NCBI RefSeq assembly: GCF_003432485.1
Contig: NZ_QVNQ01000004.1
Location: forward strand, 717,331-781,330
Source: Actinomadura spongiicola
GTDB lineage: Bacteria; Actinomycetota; Actinomycetes; Streptosporangiales; Streptosporangiaceae
Reading direction: 5' to 3'
Length of the DNA: 64,000 bases
A program made the translations under genes and the position numbers. The notes under the pieces were generated by a model, which saw only the letters and a program-made list of their open reading frames with translations, ran no database searches and had not been told where the DNA came from. Shown here piece by piece: positions 15,965 to 25,145 of the stretch (positions within the stretch are counted from its first letter, which is position 1; the number at the start of each line of letters is the position of its first letter).

Positions 15965-16789
15965 TCACTTGTCCCTTCGCGGGGTGGTGGTGTCGGGGGC
16001 GTCGTCGTTCCGCCCGATGAGGGTGATCGAGCCGGACACCGTGTTGACGGTGAGGCGCGCCGAGCCGTTCCCGAGCGTCCCGGCCCGGCCACGGGCGACG
16101 AGGCTCTCCTGCTCGTCGAGTTCCGGGAACGTCGTCTCGATCCTGCCGGCCGCCGAGCTCAGGCCGACCCGCGCGTCGGCGGAGTCGGGGATCCGCAGCG
16201 CCACCCCGCCGGACACGGTGGTGACCTCGACCACGCCGTCGCCGGACAGGGCCGCGTCGGCGGCGATCCGCCCGCTGACCGTCCGCGCCGTCAGCCGGTC
16301 GACGGTCCCGCCCGCCAGGGACAGGTCACCGGAGACCGAGACGAACGAGACCGCGCCGTCCAGACCCTGCGCCTCGATCCTGCCGGTGACGGTGCCCGCG
16401 TCGATCGCGCCCGCCACCCCGTCGAGCGTCACGTCGCCGGAGACGCTCTTGACGGACGTCCGGGACGTCATGCCGGTCACGACCGCGTCCGCCGACACGA
16501 GGTTGAGGCCGACCGGGCAGTCGTGCGGGACGGTCACCGTGACGTCCGCGCGGCACGGCTCGGTGCGCAGCCAGCTCAGCACGCCCTCCCACACCCTCTC
16601 GTGGGTGATCGTCAACATGCCCGCGTCATGGGTGACCAGCAGGGGAGGGCCCTCCACGTCGCCGACGATGACGGCCGGCCGCTCGTCGGAGGCGAGCACC
16701 GAGACGTGCCCCGCGATCAACGTGGTCCGCAGCGCGACCACGCCGTCGAAGTCCAGGGTGGTCGGTTCGTCGATCGTCCAGCGCGACAT
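15965..16789 (-). CDS. DUF4097 family beta-strand repeat protein
   Basis: This 274-residue protein is built of a right-handed beta-solenoid-like series of short strands with recurring V-S-G-D/R units (SVSGDVTLDGVAGAIDAGTV, SVSGDLSLAG, TVSGRIAADA, TVSGGVALRI, TVSGSITLIG). No signal peptide or membrane segment is visible. ATG 16789 (MSRWTIDEP) has GGAAGGG 9 nt upstream. Together with PadR it forms a two-gene unit; such adhesin-like cytosolic proteins have no assigned function. Confidence 0.85.
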   Translation of the reverse strand: MSRWTIDEPTTLDFDGVVALRTTLIAGHVSVLASDERPAVIVGDVEGPPLLVTHDAGMLTITHERVWEGVLSWLRTEPCRADVTVTVPHDCPVGLNLVSADAVVTGMTSRTSVKSVSGDVTLDGVAGAIDAGTVTGRIEAQGLDGAVSFVSVSGDLSLAGGTVDRLTARTVSGRIAADAALSGDGVVEVTTVSGGVALRIPDSADARVGLSSAAGRIETTFPELDEQESLVARGRAGTLGNGSARLTVNTVSGSITLIGRNDDAPDTTTPRRDK

Positions 16790-16826
16790 CGCGATCTGCC
16801 CTTCCGTCCGAGCGGCCTCCCCGAAC

Positions 16827-16865
16827 ACGATATGTCGCGTTCAAGGAAAGTCAAGATGTATCGCG
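16827..16865 (-). promoter_or_regulatory. Promoter and probable PadR operator of the DUF4097-padR operon
   Basis: On the minus strand TTGACT (16849-16854) and TATCGT (16827-16832) are 16 bp apart. Two near-copies, CGCGATACATC (16855-16865) and CGCGACATATC (16829-16839), flank and overlap the promoter at 26-bp spacing. They are a plausible autoregulatory operator. Confidence 0.5.
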
Positions 16866-16873
16866 TCAGGGGG

Positions 16874-17053
16874 TCAGTCGTCCTCGACGTCGTCCAGCCT
16901 GGCCAGCCAGGTGGCGAGCCGCTCGACGGGCGTCTCGAACTCGGGGTTCAGGTCGACGAACTCGCGCAGCCGCTCGGCCAGCCACGTCAGGCTGACCTCC
17001 TCGGCGCCGCGCCGGTCCGCCAGCTCCTCGATGCCCCGGTCGGTGAAGTACAT
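16874..17053 (-). CDS. DUF6104 family small protein
   Basis: This 59-residue acidic protein, MYFTDRGIEELADRRGAEEV to TWLARLDDVEDD, matches from memory a small conserved actinobacterial family (DUF6104) often found downstream of the 2-oxoglutarate decarboxylase gene, as here. No motif suggests a reaction. ATG 17053 is the family start. A strong hairpin separates it from kgd. Confidence 0.75.
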   Translation of the reverse strand: MYFTDRGIEELADRRGAEEVSLTWLAERLREFVDLNPEFETPVERLATWLARLDDVEDD

Positions 17054-17096
17054 CGCCTCGTTCTCTTTCCTGCCGAACAACTCCCTGCCGGAGACG

Positions 17097-17133
17097 GCCG
17101 AGGGCCCCGGTGTCGCGCACCGGAGCCCTCGGC
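17097..17133 (-). terminator. Terminator hairpin downstream of kgd
   Basis: A 16-bp stem with a single C-A mismatch (left arm GCCGAGGGCCCCGGTG, right arm 17118-17133) and a 5-nt loop lies 18 nt after the kgd stop codon. It would end kgd transcription before the DUF6104 gene. Confidence 0.75.
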
Positions 17134-17150
17134 TCGAACCGTCCAGGGAC

Positions 17151-20100
17151 CTACTTCTGCCCGAACAGGCGGGCGATCAGCGCCTCCTGCTCGGCCTGGT
17201 GCAGCTTCGCCGACCCCACGGCCGGGGACGAGGACGCCGGGCGCGACACCCGCGACATCCGCAGCCCCTCGATGTGGTGCGGCAGCTTCAACGCCATGAA
17301 CGGCCAGGCGCCCATGTTCGCCGGCTCGTCCTGCACCCACACGACCTCGACGTCCGACGGGTACTTCGCCAGCTCCGCCCTGATCTCGTCCACCGGCGGC
17401 GGGTACAGCCGCTCGATCCGGACGACCGCCGTGTCGGTCGCGCCCGCCTCCTGCCGCGCCTTCACCACCTCGTAGTAGATCTTGCCGGTGGTGAGCAGCA
17501 CGCGCCGCACCCCCGCCGGGTCGATCGCCGGGTCGGCCTCCGAGATGACCGGCTGGAACGCGCCGCCGGTGATCTGCGCCACCGGCGACGTGGCCGCCTT
17601 CAACCGCAGCAGCGACTTCGGCGTGAACACGATCAGCGGCTTCTTCCGGCCCGACAGCACCTGCCAGCGCAGGAGGTGGAAGTAGTTCGCCGGGGTCGTC
17701 GGGTACACGACCGTCATGTTGTCCTGCGCGCAGAGCTGGAGGTAACGCTCGATCCGCGCGGACGAGTGGTCGGGACCCTGCCCCTCGTAACCGTGCGGCA
17801 GCAGCAGCACGACACTGGAGTGCTGGCCCCACTTCTGCTCGCCGGACGAGATGTACTCGTCCACGATCGACTGGGCGCCGTTCGCGAAGTCGCCGAACTG
17901 CGCCTCCCAACAGACCAGCGCGTCCGGGCGGGTCATGGAGTAGCCGTACTCGAAGCCCATCGCCGCGTACTCGCTGAGCAGCGAGTCGTGGACGTAGAAC
18001 TTCGACACGCCGTGCCCGAACTGCTTGAGCGGCGTGTGCTCCTCACCCGTCTTGCGGTCGACGAGCACCGCGTGCCGCTGGCCGAACGTCCCGCGCCGGG
18101 TGTCCTGCCCGACGAGCCGCACCGGATGACCGTCGATCAGCAGCGATCCGAACGCCAGCAGCTCCCCGGTCGCCCAGTCGATCGCGTCGTCCTCGATCAT
18201 CTGCGCGCGGCGCTGCAGGATCGGCTGGAGCCGCGGATGCGGCGTGAAGCCCTCCGGCAGGCTGACCTGCGACTCGATGATCCGCTTGACGGTCTCCGCC
18301 GGGATCGCCGAACCCGCGCCGCCATGGTCGATCGGGATGCTCTCCTCGACGTCCGGCTTCACCACCGAACCCGGCTCCAGCGGCTTCTTCACCGCCTCGC
18401 GCGTCTCGGTGAACGCTCGCTCCAGCTGCTCCTGGTAGTCGCGGAGCGCCTGCTCGGCCTCCTCGACGGTGATGTCGCCGCGACCGATCAGCGCCTCGGT
18501 GTACAGCTTGCGCACCGACCGCTTCGCGTCGATCAGGTCGTACATCAGCGGCTGTGTGAACGAGGGGTTCTCGCCCTCGTTGTGCCCGCGCCGCCGGTAG
18601 CACACCATGTCGATGACGACGTCCTTCTTGAACGTCTGCCGGTACTCGAACGCCAGCAGCGCGACCCGCGCGCACGCCTCCGGGTCGTCGCCGTTCACAT
18701 GGAAGATCGGCGCCTGGATCATCCGGGCCACGTCCGTGGAGTAGACGCTGGACCGCGAGTACTCCGGCGCGGTCGTGAAGCCCACCTGATTGTTGATGAT
18801 CACGTGCACGGTGCCGCCGGTGCGGTAGCCGCGCAGCTGCGACAGGTTCAGCGTCTCCGCCACGACGCCCTGCCCGGCGAACGCCGCGTCGCCGTGGACG
18901 AGGATCGGCAGCACGCTGAACCCGGCCTCACCGACGTCGAGGAGGTCCTGCTTGGCGCGGACGACGCCCTCCAGCACCGGGTCGACCGTCTCCAGGTGCG
19001 ACGGGTTCGCCACCAGCTCGCAGTGGATCTTGGAGCCGTCGTCGGCGACGAAGTCGCCGGACGCGCCGAGGTGGTACTTCACGTCGCCGGAGCCCTGCGC
19101 GCTGCGCGGGTCGAGGTTGCCCTCGAACTCGCCGAAGATCTGCCCGTAGGACTTGCCGACGATGTTGGCGAGGACGTTCAGCCGTCCCCGGTGCGCCATC
19201 CCGATGACGACCTCGTCCAGGCTCTCCTTCGCCGCCGCGGAGATCACCGCGTCCAGCAGCGGGATGACGGACTCGCCGCCCTCCAGCGAGAACCGCTTCT
19301 GCCCGACGAACTTCGTCTGCAGGAACGTCTCGAACGCCTCCGCGCTGTTCAGCCGCCGCAGCACGTGCAGCTGCTCCTCGCGGGACGGCTTGTCGTGCGG
19401 GACCTCCACGCGCTCCTGGATCCAGGCGCGCTCCTCCGGGTCCTGCATGTGCATGTACTCGATGCCGACCGTCCGGCAGTACGCCATCCGCAGCACGCCG
19501 AGGATCTCGCGCAGCTGCATGGTCGGCTTCCCGCCGAACCCGCCGGTCGCGAACTCGCGCTCCAGGTCCCACAGGGTGAGGCCGTGCTTGAGGATGTCGA
19601 GGTCGGGGTGGCGGCGCTGCTTGTACTCCAGCGGGTCGGTGTCGGCCATCAGATGGCCGCGGACCCGGTAGGCGTGGATCAGCTCGTGGACGCGGGCGAC
19701 CTTCGCGACGTCGTCCTCGTGGGTGGCGGAGATGTCCTTCACCCAGCGCACCGGCTCGTACGGGATGCGCAGCGCCTCGAAGATCTCGTCGTAGAAGCCG
19801 TCCGCGCCGAGCAGCAGCTCGTGGATGCGGCGCAGGAAGTCGCCGGACTGCGCGCCCTGGATGATCCGGTGGTCGTAGGTGGAGGTCAGCGTCATGACCT
19901 TGCTGATCCCCATGCGCGACAGCGTGTCGCTGGAAGCGCCGGCGAACTCCGCCGGGTACTCCATGGCGCCCACACCGATGATCGTCCCCTGGCCCGGCAT
20001 CAGCCGCGGCACCGAGTGGACGGTGCCGATCGTGCCCGGGTTCGTCAGGCTGATCGTCGTGCCCTGGAAGTCGTCCAACGTGAGCTTGCCGCCGCGGGCC

Positions 20101-20846
20101 TTGCGGACGATCTCCTCATAGGCGGCCCAGAACTGGCGGAAGTCGAGCGTCTCGGCGGCCTTGATGCTCGGCACCACGAGCTGCCGGGACCCGTCGCTCT
20201 TCTGGAGGTCGATCGCCAACCCGAAGTTCACGTGCTCCGGCCTGATCAGCACGGGCTTGCCGTCCACCTCGGTGAACGCCGCGTTCATCTCCGGCATCAC
20301 CGCGAGCGCCTTGACGATCGCGTAACCGATCAGATGGGTGAACGAGACCTTGCCGCCGCGCCCGCGCTTCAGATGGTTGTTGATGACGATGCGGTTGTCG
20401 ATCAGCAACTTCGCCGGGACGGCGCGCACGCTCGTCGCCGTCGGCACGCCCAGGCTGGCCTCCATGTTGGACGCCGTCCGGGCGGCGACCCCGCGCAACC
20501 GGACCTCCTCGGCGCCCGCGGGCACCGGCGGCGGGGCGGGCTTCCGCTCGCCCTTCGGCTCGGGCCTGGCCGGGGGCTTCACGGGCTGCTGCGGTGTCGG
20601 CGGAGCGGCCGCGGTGCCGTTCGCGGCCTTCCCGGCCGCGATCTCGGTCGGCGCCTGGGGGGAGGCGGGGGTCACGGACGTGGGCCGGCTGTCCGGCTGG
20701 TAGTCCGCGAAGAAGTTCCACCAGGCCTCGTCAACCGAGTTCGGGTCTTCGAGGTACTTCTGGTACAGCTCGTCGACCAGCCACTCGTTGGCACCGAAAT
20801 CTGTCATCTTGGGGTCGGCACTTGTTTGCGACGACTCTGTCGACAC
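17151..20846 (-). CDS. kgd: Multifunctional 2-oxoglutarate decarboxylase/dehydrogenase E1-E2-like protein
   Basis: This 1231-residue protein has the same length as M. tuberculosis Kgd. It has a short N-terminal E1o segment ([20 protein letters not shown]), a Pro/Ala linker (about 45-115), and an E2o-type succinyltransferase domain with catalytic [16 protein letters not shown] (His326). It ends in a full E1 thiamine-diphosphate region ([51 protein letters not shown]). It decarboxylates 2-oxoglutarate and feeds the TCA cycle as a fused E1/E2 subunit. GTG 20846 is chosen by length; ATG 20807 is an alternative. In related bacteria it is inhibited by GarA. Confidence 0.95.
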   Translation of the reverse strand: MSTESSQTSADPKMTDFGANEWLVDELYQKYLEDPNSVDEAWWNFFADYQPDSRPTSVTPASPQAPTEIAAGKAANGTAAAPPTPQQPVKPPARPEPKGERKPAPPPVPAGAEEVRLRGVAARTASNMEASLGVPTATSVRAVPAKLLIDNRIVINNHLKRGRGGKVSFTHLIGYAIVKALAVMPEMNAAFTEVDGKPVLIRPEHVNFGLAIDLQKSDGSRQLVVPSIKAAETLDFRQFWAAYEEIVRKARGGKLTLDDFQGTTISLTNPGTIGTVHSVPRLMPGQGTIIGVGAMEYPAEFAGASSDTLSRMGISKVMTLTSTYDHRIIQGAQSGDFLRRIHELLLGADGFYDEIFEALRIPYEPVRWVKDISATHEDDVAKVARVHELIHAYRVRGHLMADTDPLEYKQRRHPDLDILKHGLTLWDLEREFATGGFGGKPTMQLREILGVLRMAYCRTVGIEYMHMQDPEERAWIQERVEVPHDKPSREEQLHVLRRLNSAEAFETFLQTKFVGQKRFSLEGGESVIPLLDAVISAAAKESLDEVVIGMAHRGRLNVLANIVGKSYGQIFGEFEGNLDPRSAQGSGDVKYHLGASGDFVADDGSKIHCELVANPSHLETVDPVLEGVVRAKQDLLDVGEAGFSVLPILVHGDAAFAGQGVVAETLNLSQLRGYRTGGTVHVIINNQVGFTTAPEYSRSSVYSTDVARMIQAPIFHVNGDDPEACARVALLAFEYRQTFKKDVVIDMVCYRRRGHNEGENPSFTQPLMYDLIDAKRSVRKLYTEALIGRGDITVEEAEQALRDYQEQLERAFTETREAVKKPLEPGSVVKPDVEESIPIDHGGAGSAIPAETVKRIIESQVSLPEGFTPHPRLQPILQRRAQMIEDDAIDWATGELLAFGSLLIDGHPVRLVGQDTRRGTFGQRHAVLVDRKTGEEHTPLKQFGHGVSKFYVHDSLLSEYAAMGFEYGYSMTRPDALVCWEAQFGDFANGAQSIVDEYISSGEQKWGQHSSVVLLLPHGYEGQGPDHSSARIERYLQLCAQDNMTVVYPTTPANYFHLLRWQVLSGRKKPLIVFTPKSLLRLKAATSPVAQITGGAFQPVISEADPAIDPAGVRRVLLTTGKIYYEVVKARQEAGATDTAVVRIERLYPPPVDEIRAELAKYPSDVEVVWVQDEPANMGAWPFMALKLPHHIEGLRMSRVSRPASSSPAVGSAKLHQAEQEALIARLFGQK

Positions 20847-21222
20847 GGCGGAGATCGCCCTCTTCCGCAGCTCGCAGGTAATTTCTAAGACCAATCAAGG
20901 CTACTCGCCTCCGACCCCCTCCCAGGCCAGTAGGGCCGTTAACCCCCCGCCGCGCGGTGTCCGACCCCGGCCGAACCCGCCGAAGCCGGGGCCTCAGCTT
21001 CGACAGTGTTCATTGCAGTCCACTCCTCCTTCGGCCCTGGCGGGCCTCCATCGTCGTGCACTGCGTGCGATCGCTAGCATCGCTCCGACTCGCCTTGCGG
21101 CTCGCTGCGCGATCAGGTTCTCGCAAGCTCGAACCTGGCTTCGCACGCGATCGCGCCCGTTGGGGTCGGTGCGTGGCTGAGGCCTGGTGGTCGGGGTCGT
21201 CGGGTGACGAGCTGCCTACGCG
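20847..21222. other. 376-bp spacer upstream of kgd containing repeat copy B
   Basis: No gene is visible. It includes the kgd promoter region with an A+T-richer patch around 20880-20905, and repeat family 1 copy B at 21015-21154. Confidence 0.7.
21015..21154. repeat. Intergenic repeat family 1, copy B
   Basis: This 140-bp element is homologous to copy A (7804-7942). Its first 50 nt again fold: GCAGTCCAC pairs with GTGCACTGC (one mismatch) and GGCCC with GGGCC. Base pairs 2, 8 and 9 of the outer stem differ from copy A on both sides (compensatory changes). The distal 90 bp are about 92 percent identical to copy A, and the minus strand carries the shared core at 21083-21106. Confidence 0.8.
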
Positions 21223-21894
21223 TCAGTGGGTGTGGTGGGGGACGGTGGGGCCTTCGCTTGCCTGGACGAGGACGAAGCCCTGGCCCTGGTAGGCGAGCTG
21301 CATGGCCTCGCCGCTGCCGCGTCCGATGAGGGCGCCGGCCTTGAAGGTGCGGTTGACGCCGACCTGGAGGCTGGTGCTCCACGCGACGGCGGACTGGCCG
21401 TCGGCGAAGGTCGGGGCGCGGCCGCAGTCGAGCATCACGGGCGTGCCGTGGGTGGTGAGCGCGACCCAGCCGGTGCCCGTCAGGGTGGTGTTGAAGAGGC
21501 CGCCCGCCGCGATCCCGGCGCCCTGGACGCGCTGGATGTCCGACTGGAGGTGCGCGTCGTAACCGAGGATGTTCTTGCCGTTGACGGTGATGCCCTCGTT
21601 CTCCAGGTAGAACAGGTGGATGTCGTCGGCGTCGTTGGCGCAGAACAGCAGGCCCTGGCCCTTGACGCGCATCAGCGGGACGCCCTCGCCGGTCAGGGCC
21701 TTCTTCATGAACTTGCCGATGCCGCCGGAACCCTCGTAGTCGAACTCCATCTGGCCCTGGAACGCGACCATGGAGCCCTGCCGCGCCAGGACCTCCCCGT
21801 TGAGGTGGACTCTGAGCATCTTGGAGTTCTGGAGCGCGAAGTGGCCGGGGAGCTGCTGTCCCTGATCAAGGTTTCCGAAGAACTGGCTGCGCAT
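21223..21894 (-). CDS. AIM24 family protein
   Basis: This 223-residue all-beta protein has the AIM24 (DUF124) pattern SKMLRVHLNGEVLARQGSMV, FDYEGSGGIGKFMKKALTGE, GQGLLFCANDADDIHLFYLE, GWVALTTHGTPVML and GEAMQLAYQGQGFVLVQAS. Bacterial members are often co-located with stress or tellurite-type loci, but their role is unknown. It starts at ATG 21894 with AAGGA upstream. It has no signal peptide. Confidence 0.87.
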   Translation of the reverse strand: MRSQFFGNLDQGQQLPGHFALQNSKMLRVHLNGEVLARQGSMVAFQGQMEFDYEGSGGIGKFMKKALTGEGVPLMRVKGQGLLFCANDADDIHLFYLENEGITVNGKNILGYDAHLQSDIQRVQGAGIAAGGLFNTTLTGTGWVALTTHGTPVMLDCGRAPTFADGQSAVAWSTSLQVGVNRTFKAGALIGRGSGEAMQLAYQGQGFVLVQASEGPTVPHHTH

Positions 21895-21956
21895 GGTCGG
21901 GTTCGTTCCTTCTCATCGGGTTGCTAGAGATCCGTCAGCATAACGAGGAGATGGAG

Positions 21957-22865
21957 TCAACGTTCCCGGTTGTGGGGGGCCGTCCAGTCGAGGAACGGTC
22001 CCTTCGGGACGATGCCCGACGGGTTGATGTGGGGGTGCGTCACGTAGTAGTGCCGCTTGATGTGGTCGAAGTCGGTGGTCTCGCCGAACGCGGGGATCGC
22101 GTACAGGTCGCGGGCGTAGGCCCAGAGGTTCGGGTAGTCGACGAGGCGGCGCAGGTTGCACTTGAAGTGCGAGTAGTAGACGGCGTCGAAGCGGGCGAGC
22201 GTGGTGTAGAGGCGGACGTCGGCCTCGGTGATCTCGTCGCCGAGCAGGTACCGCCGGTGCGCGAGGCGTTCCTCGAGGTCGTCGAGGGTGGTGAAGAGGG
22301 CGTCGAAGGCCTCCTCGTAGGCGTCCTGGGCGGTGGCGAACCCGGCCTTGTAGACGCCGTTGTTGACGGTCGTGTAGACGCGGCGGTCCAGCTCGTCGAT
22401 CTCGGGGCGGAGGGCCTCCGGGTACAGGTCGGGCGCGCCGGGACGGTGGTGGGCGGTGAACTCGGTCTCCATCATCGTGGTGATGGCGGGGAAGTCGTTG
22501 GTCACCAGGCGTTCCGTCACGGTGTCCCAGACGCACGGGACGGTGAAGCGTCCCACGAAGGACGGGTCGGTGCGCAGGTAGAGCTCGGAGAGGAACTCCA
22601 CGCCGGTGACGGGGTCGCGGCCGGGGATCCGCCAGCCGCGCTCGTCGCGGATCGGGTCGACGACGGCGAGGCCGATCACGTCCTCCAGGCCCAGCAGCCG
22701 CCGGACGATCATGCTGCGCTGCGCCCACGGGCACGCGTAGGAGACGAAGAGCCGGTAGCGGCCGGGTTCGGCGGGCAGGCCGCCGGTTCCGTCCGCGGTG
22801 ATCCGCTCGGTGAAGCGGTTCGGCTGCCGGACGAAGTGTCCTTCTTCGACCTCTCGTGTGGTCAT
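21957..22865 (-). CDS. Glutathionyl-hydroquinone reductase-like GST (xenobiotic GST family)
   Basis: This 302-residue protein has the Xi-class thioredoxin-like motif SYACPWAQRSMIVRRL (CPW with the catalytic Cys), then VPCVWDTVTERLVTNDFPAI and the helical domain ITEADVRLYTTLARFDAVYY. It ends in NPSGIVPKGPFLDW. Family members reduce S-glutathionyl- or, in actinobacteria, perhaps mycothiol-conjugated hydroquinones. It starts at ATG 22865 with AGGGAG 6 nt upstream. The DapB-like gene lies 24 bp upstream on the same strand, so the two may be co-transcribed. Confidence 0.88.
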   Translation of the reverse strand: MTTREVEEGHFVRQPNRFTERITADGTGGLPAEPGRYRLFVSYACPWAQRSMIVRRLLGLEDVIGLAVVDPIRDERGWRIPGRDPVTGVEFLSELYLRTDPSFVGRFTVPCVWDTVTERLVTNDFPAITTMMETEFTAHHRPGAPDLYPEALRPEIDELDRRVYTTVNNGVYKAGFATAQDAYEEAFDALFTTLDDLEERLAHRRYLLGDEITEADVRLYTTLARFDAVYYSHFKCNLRRLVDYPNLWAYARDLYAIPAFGETTDFDHIKRHYYVTHPHINPSGIVPKGPFLDWTAPHNRER

Positions 22866-22888
22866 GGCGCGCTCCCTTCGCTCTCCCT

Positions 22889-23956
22889 TCAGACTCGCAT
22901 GCGGCCGCAGACCACCGGCAGGTCGAGGTGGGTGCGGATGCCGGGCGGGGCGGCGCAGACGACGGGGACGGAGTTCAGGACGTGGGCGGCCGCCGCGGCG
23001 ATCGGGTCGGACACCCAGTCCTCGCCGGCCGCCAGCGTGACGGACGGGCGGCCGTCCACGCGCAGGGAGTAGCCGGGACGGCCCCACTCGTCGGACGTCC
23101 GGGACGCGTCTGCCCGGTGCACGATCTCGACGGTGATCACGGGCCGTCCGGCGGCCAGGCCGCTGAAGGTCCAGCGGGCGGCGGCGACGGTGCCGCGCGG
23201 GATCGGTCCGGCGGCGATGGCGAGGTCGACGCGGGCGAGCCGGTGCTCCACGTCCATGTCGATCTCGTCGAGGTCGACGCCGAGTCCGGTCGCGATCAGG
23301 TGGAGGCTCTCGGTGAACAGCGCCCACATCGCGGTGCGGACGGGCCGCAGCGCCCGCAGGTAGGCGTCCTCGTCCCTGCCGAACCCGATCATGTGGTGGA
23401 CCATCTGCCAGGACGGATGCCGGGAGAAGTCGGTGCATTCCCGAACGTAGACATGGGTGATGCCGCGGGAGAGCCGCGACAGCACCAGCGGCATGACGTC
23501 GGCCATGAACCCGCTGCTGACCCCGCTGCCGTGCACCGAGACGCCGCCCCGCTTGCACGCCTGTTCCAGCTCGCCGGCGAACAGCGGGCCGTGCGCCTGC
23601 GGGTAGACGTAGCCGTTCGTGGCGATCAGGTTCTTGCCGGACGCCAGCAGCGAGCAGATGAGATCCAGTTCGGCGTACCGGTCGAGGGCCGGGGTCGCGG
23701 CGTAGACGACGCAGTCGGCGTCGAGGTCGAGGATGTCCTGGAGGTCGCCGGTCGCGGCGACGCCGACGGGGTCTCGTCCGGCGAGGACGCCGGCGTCGAC
23801 GCCCGCCTTGGCGGGGGTGTGCGCCCAGGCGCCGACCAGCTCCATGTCGGGCCGGTCCAGGACGCCCCTGATCACGCAGCGTCCCATCGCCCCCGTCGCC
23901 CACTGCACCACCCGGTACGGGCGGGGGCCCGGGTTGACCGCGTCGAAAGTGCTCAT
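22889..23956 (-). CDS. DapB-fold NAD(P)-dependent oxidoreductase (dihydrodipicolinate-reductase-like)
   Basis: This 355-residue protein has an N-terminal Rossmann motif YRVVQWATGAMGRCVIRGVL and a DapB/diaminopentanoate-dehydrogenase-like arrangement (LLASGKNLIATNGYVYP, GSGVSSGFMADVMPLVLS). Such genes in actinobacteria sit with lipid, steroid or aromatic catabolism and are not lysine-pathway enzymes. The substrate is unknown. It is divergent from an SDR gene across a 238-bp region containing a clear palindrome. Confidence 0.78.
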   Translation of the reverse strand: MSTFDAVNPGPRPYRVVQWATGAMGRCVIRGVLDRPDMELVGAWAHTPAKAGVDAGVLAGRDPVGVAATGDLQDILDLDADCVVYAATPALDRYAELDLICSLLASGKNLIATNGYVYPQAHGPLFAGELEQACKRGGVSVHGSGVSSGFMADVMPLVLSRLSRGITHVYVRECTDFSRHPSWQMVHHMIGFGRDEDAYLRALRPVRTAMWALFTESLHLIATGLGVDLDEIDMDVEHRLARVDLAIAAGPIPRGTVAAARWTFSGLAAGRPVITVEIVHRADASRTSDEWGRPGYSLRVDGRPSVTLAAGEDWVSDPIAAAAAHVLNSVPVVCAAPPGIRTHLDLPVVCGRMRV

Positions 23957-24115
23957 GGGACGGGACCTCCGTTGCTCCTCGCGAGGAGACTGCGCCGGTC
24001 AGAGGGCGAAATGGGGCTTTCCATGCAACTTTCTGACAACTCCCATCGTACGCGGGCAAGATTTCTCGTCCAGTGCGGAGGGCGAACCGGGGGCCGCAGC
24101 CGAGCGAGATTCGGT

Positions 24116-24152
24116 CCGGTGGTACCACTGGGTGACCCGGATGGTGACCCGG
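24116..24152. promoter_or_regulatory. Palindrome and direct repeats in the DapB-like / SDR divergent promoter
   Basis: The palindrome GTGGTACCAC (24119-24128) extends to 16 bp with one mismatched pair. It is followed at once by two direct copies of GGTGACCCGG (24131-24140 and 24143-24152) offset by 12 bp. This looks like an operator cluster for a regulator that is not encoded here. Confidence 0.5.
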
Positions 24153-24194
24153 GTGCGGCCGGAGGGACGTCCGGCGGGACGGGAGGAGACGGGA

Positions 24195-25097
24195 ATGTCG
24201 GAACTGCTATTCGACGACCGGGTCGCGGTCGTGACCGGCGCGGGCCACGGTCTCGGCCGGCGGCACGCGCTGGAACTCGCCGCGCGTGGCGCCCGGGTCG
24301 TCGTCAACGACGTCGGCGGCGACCGGTCGGGTGCCGGCGCCTCGGCCGGTCCGGCCCAGCGGGTCGTGGACGAGATCACCGCGAACGGCGGCGAGGCCGT
24401 CGCGAACTCCGGCGACGTCGCGACCCCGGACGGCGCGGAGTCGATCGTCCGGTCCGCGCTGGAGGCGTTCGGCGGGCTCGACATCGTGATCAACAACGCG
24501 GGCATCCTGCGCGACCGGTCGGTGAAGAACATGACCGTGGACGAGTTCGACGCGGTCGTCGCGGTGCACCTGCGCGGCTCGTTCCTCGTCTCCGCCGCCG
24601 CCTGGCCGCACCTGCGCGAGAGCGGCCAGGGGCGGGTCGTCAACACCTCGTCCCCGGCGGGCCTGTTCGGCAACTTCGGCCAGGCCAACTACGCCGCCGC
24701 CAAGATGGGCCTGGTCGGGCTCACCCGGACCCTGGCGCACGAGGGCGCCAAGTACGGCATCGGGGCCAACGCCATCGCGCCGATCGCCTGGACCCGCATG
24801 ACCGAGGACCTGCTGCCCGCCGACCTCGCCGACCGGCTCGGCGTCGAGCAGGTCACGCCGCTCGTGACCTACCTCGTCCACGAGTCCAACCGGGAGTCCG
24901 GCGAGGTCTACACCGTCGGCGGCGGCCGCGTCGCGAAGATCTTCGTGGCGGAGGGCCCCGGCTACGCGCGGCGGGAGACGCTGTCGGCGGAGGACGTCCG
25001 CGACCACTGGGAGGCCATCAACGCGGCCGAGCCGATGACGGTGTACCGGAACATGATGGAGCAGATGGGCCCGCTGATCCGGCGGCACACCACCTGA
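24195..25097 (+). CDS. Short-chain dehydrogenase of the MFE-2/hydroxyacyl type
   Basis: This 300-residue SDR has the cofactor loop VTGAGHGLGRRHALELAARG, NDVGGDRSG, NNAGILRDRSVKNMTVDEFD, the catalytic Ser (NTSSPAGLFGNFGQ) and YAAAK. The C-terminal extension and sequence style resemble the 3-hydroxyacyl-CoA dehydrogenase part of multifunctional enzyme type 2, so a role in fatty-acid or steroid side-chain oxidation is likely. It starts at ATG 24195 behind GGGAGGAGACGGGA. It is divergent from the DapB-like gene. Confidence 0.85.
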   Translation: MSELLFDDRVAVVTGAGHGLGRRHALELAARGARVVVNDVGGDRSGAGASAGPAQRVVDEITANGGEAVANSGDVATPDGAESIVRSALEAFGGLDIVINNAGILRDRSVKNMTVDEFDAVVAVHLRGSFLVSAAAWPHLRESGQGRVVNTSSPAGLFGNFGQANYAAAKMGLVGLTRTLAHEGAKYGIGANAIAPIAWTRMTEDLLPADLADRLGVEQVTPLVTYLVHESNRESGEVYTVGGGRVAKIFVAEGPGYARRETLSAEDVRDHWEAINAAEPMTVYRNMMEQMGPLIRRHTT

Positions 25098-25145
25098 GGG
25101 CGGACACGCCGTGGCGTCCGCGAGGACGTCCGGCCCGGTCCGCCC
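25098..25145. terminator. Inverted repeat between convergent SDR and CbiX-like genes
   Basis: GGGCGGAC (25098-25105) and GTCCGCCC (25138-25145) enclose smaller GGAC/GTCC pairs. The structure fills the whole gap between the two stop codons and could terminate both genes. Confidence 0.45.

Noticed and set aside
15969..20888. 1639-codon plus-strand open frame opposite kgd and DUF4097
   Set aside because: It is the antisense shadow of high-G+C codons. The opposite strand carries clear domain motifs, and this frame is Arg/Leu/Val-rich without any.
21957..24128. Single 723-codon minus-strand frame joining the GST and DapB-like regions
   Set aside because: Only its last 302 codons are real (the GST). 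The upstream part is an off-frame reading of the DapB-like gene.
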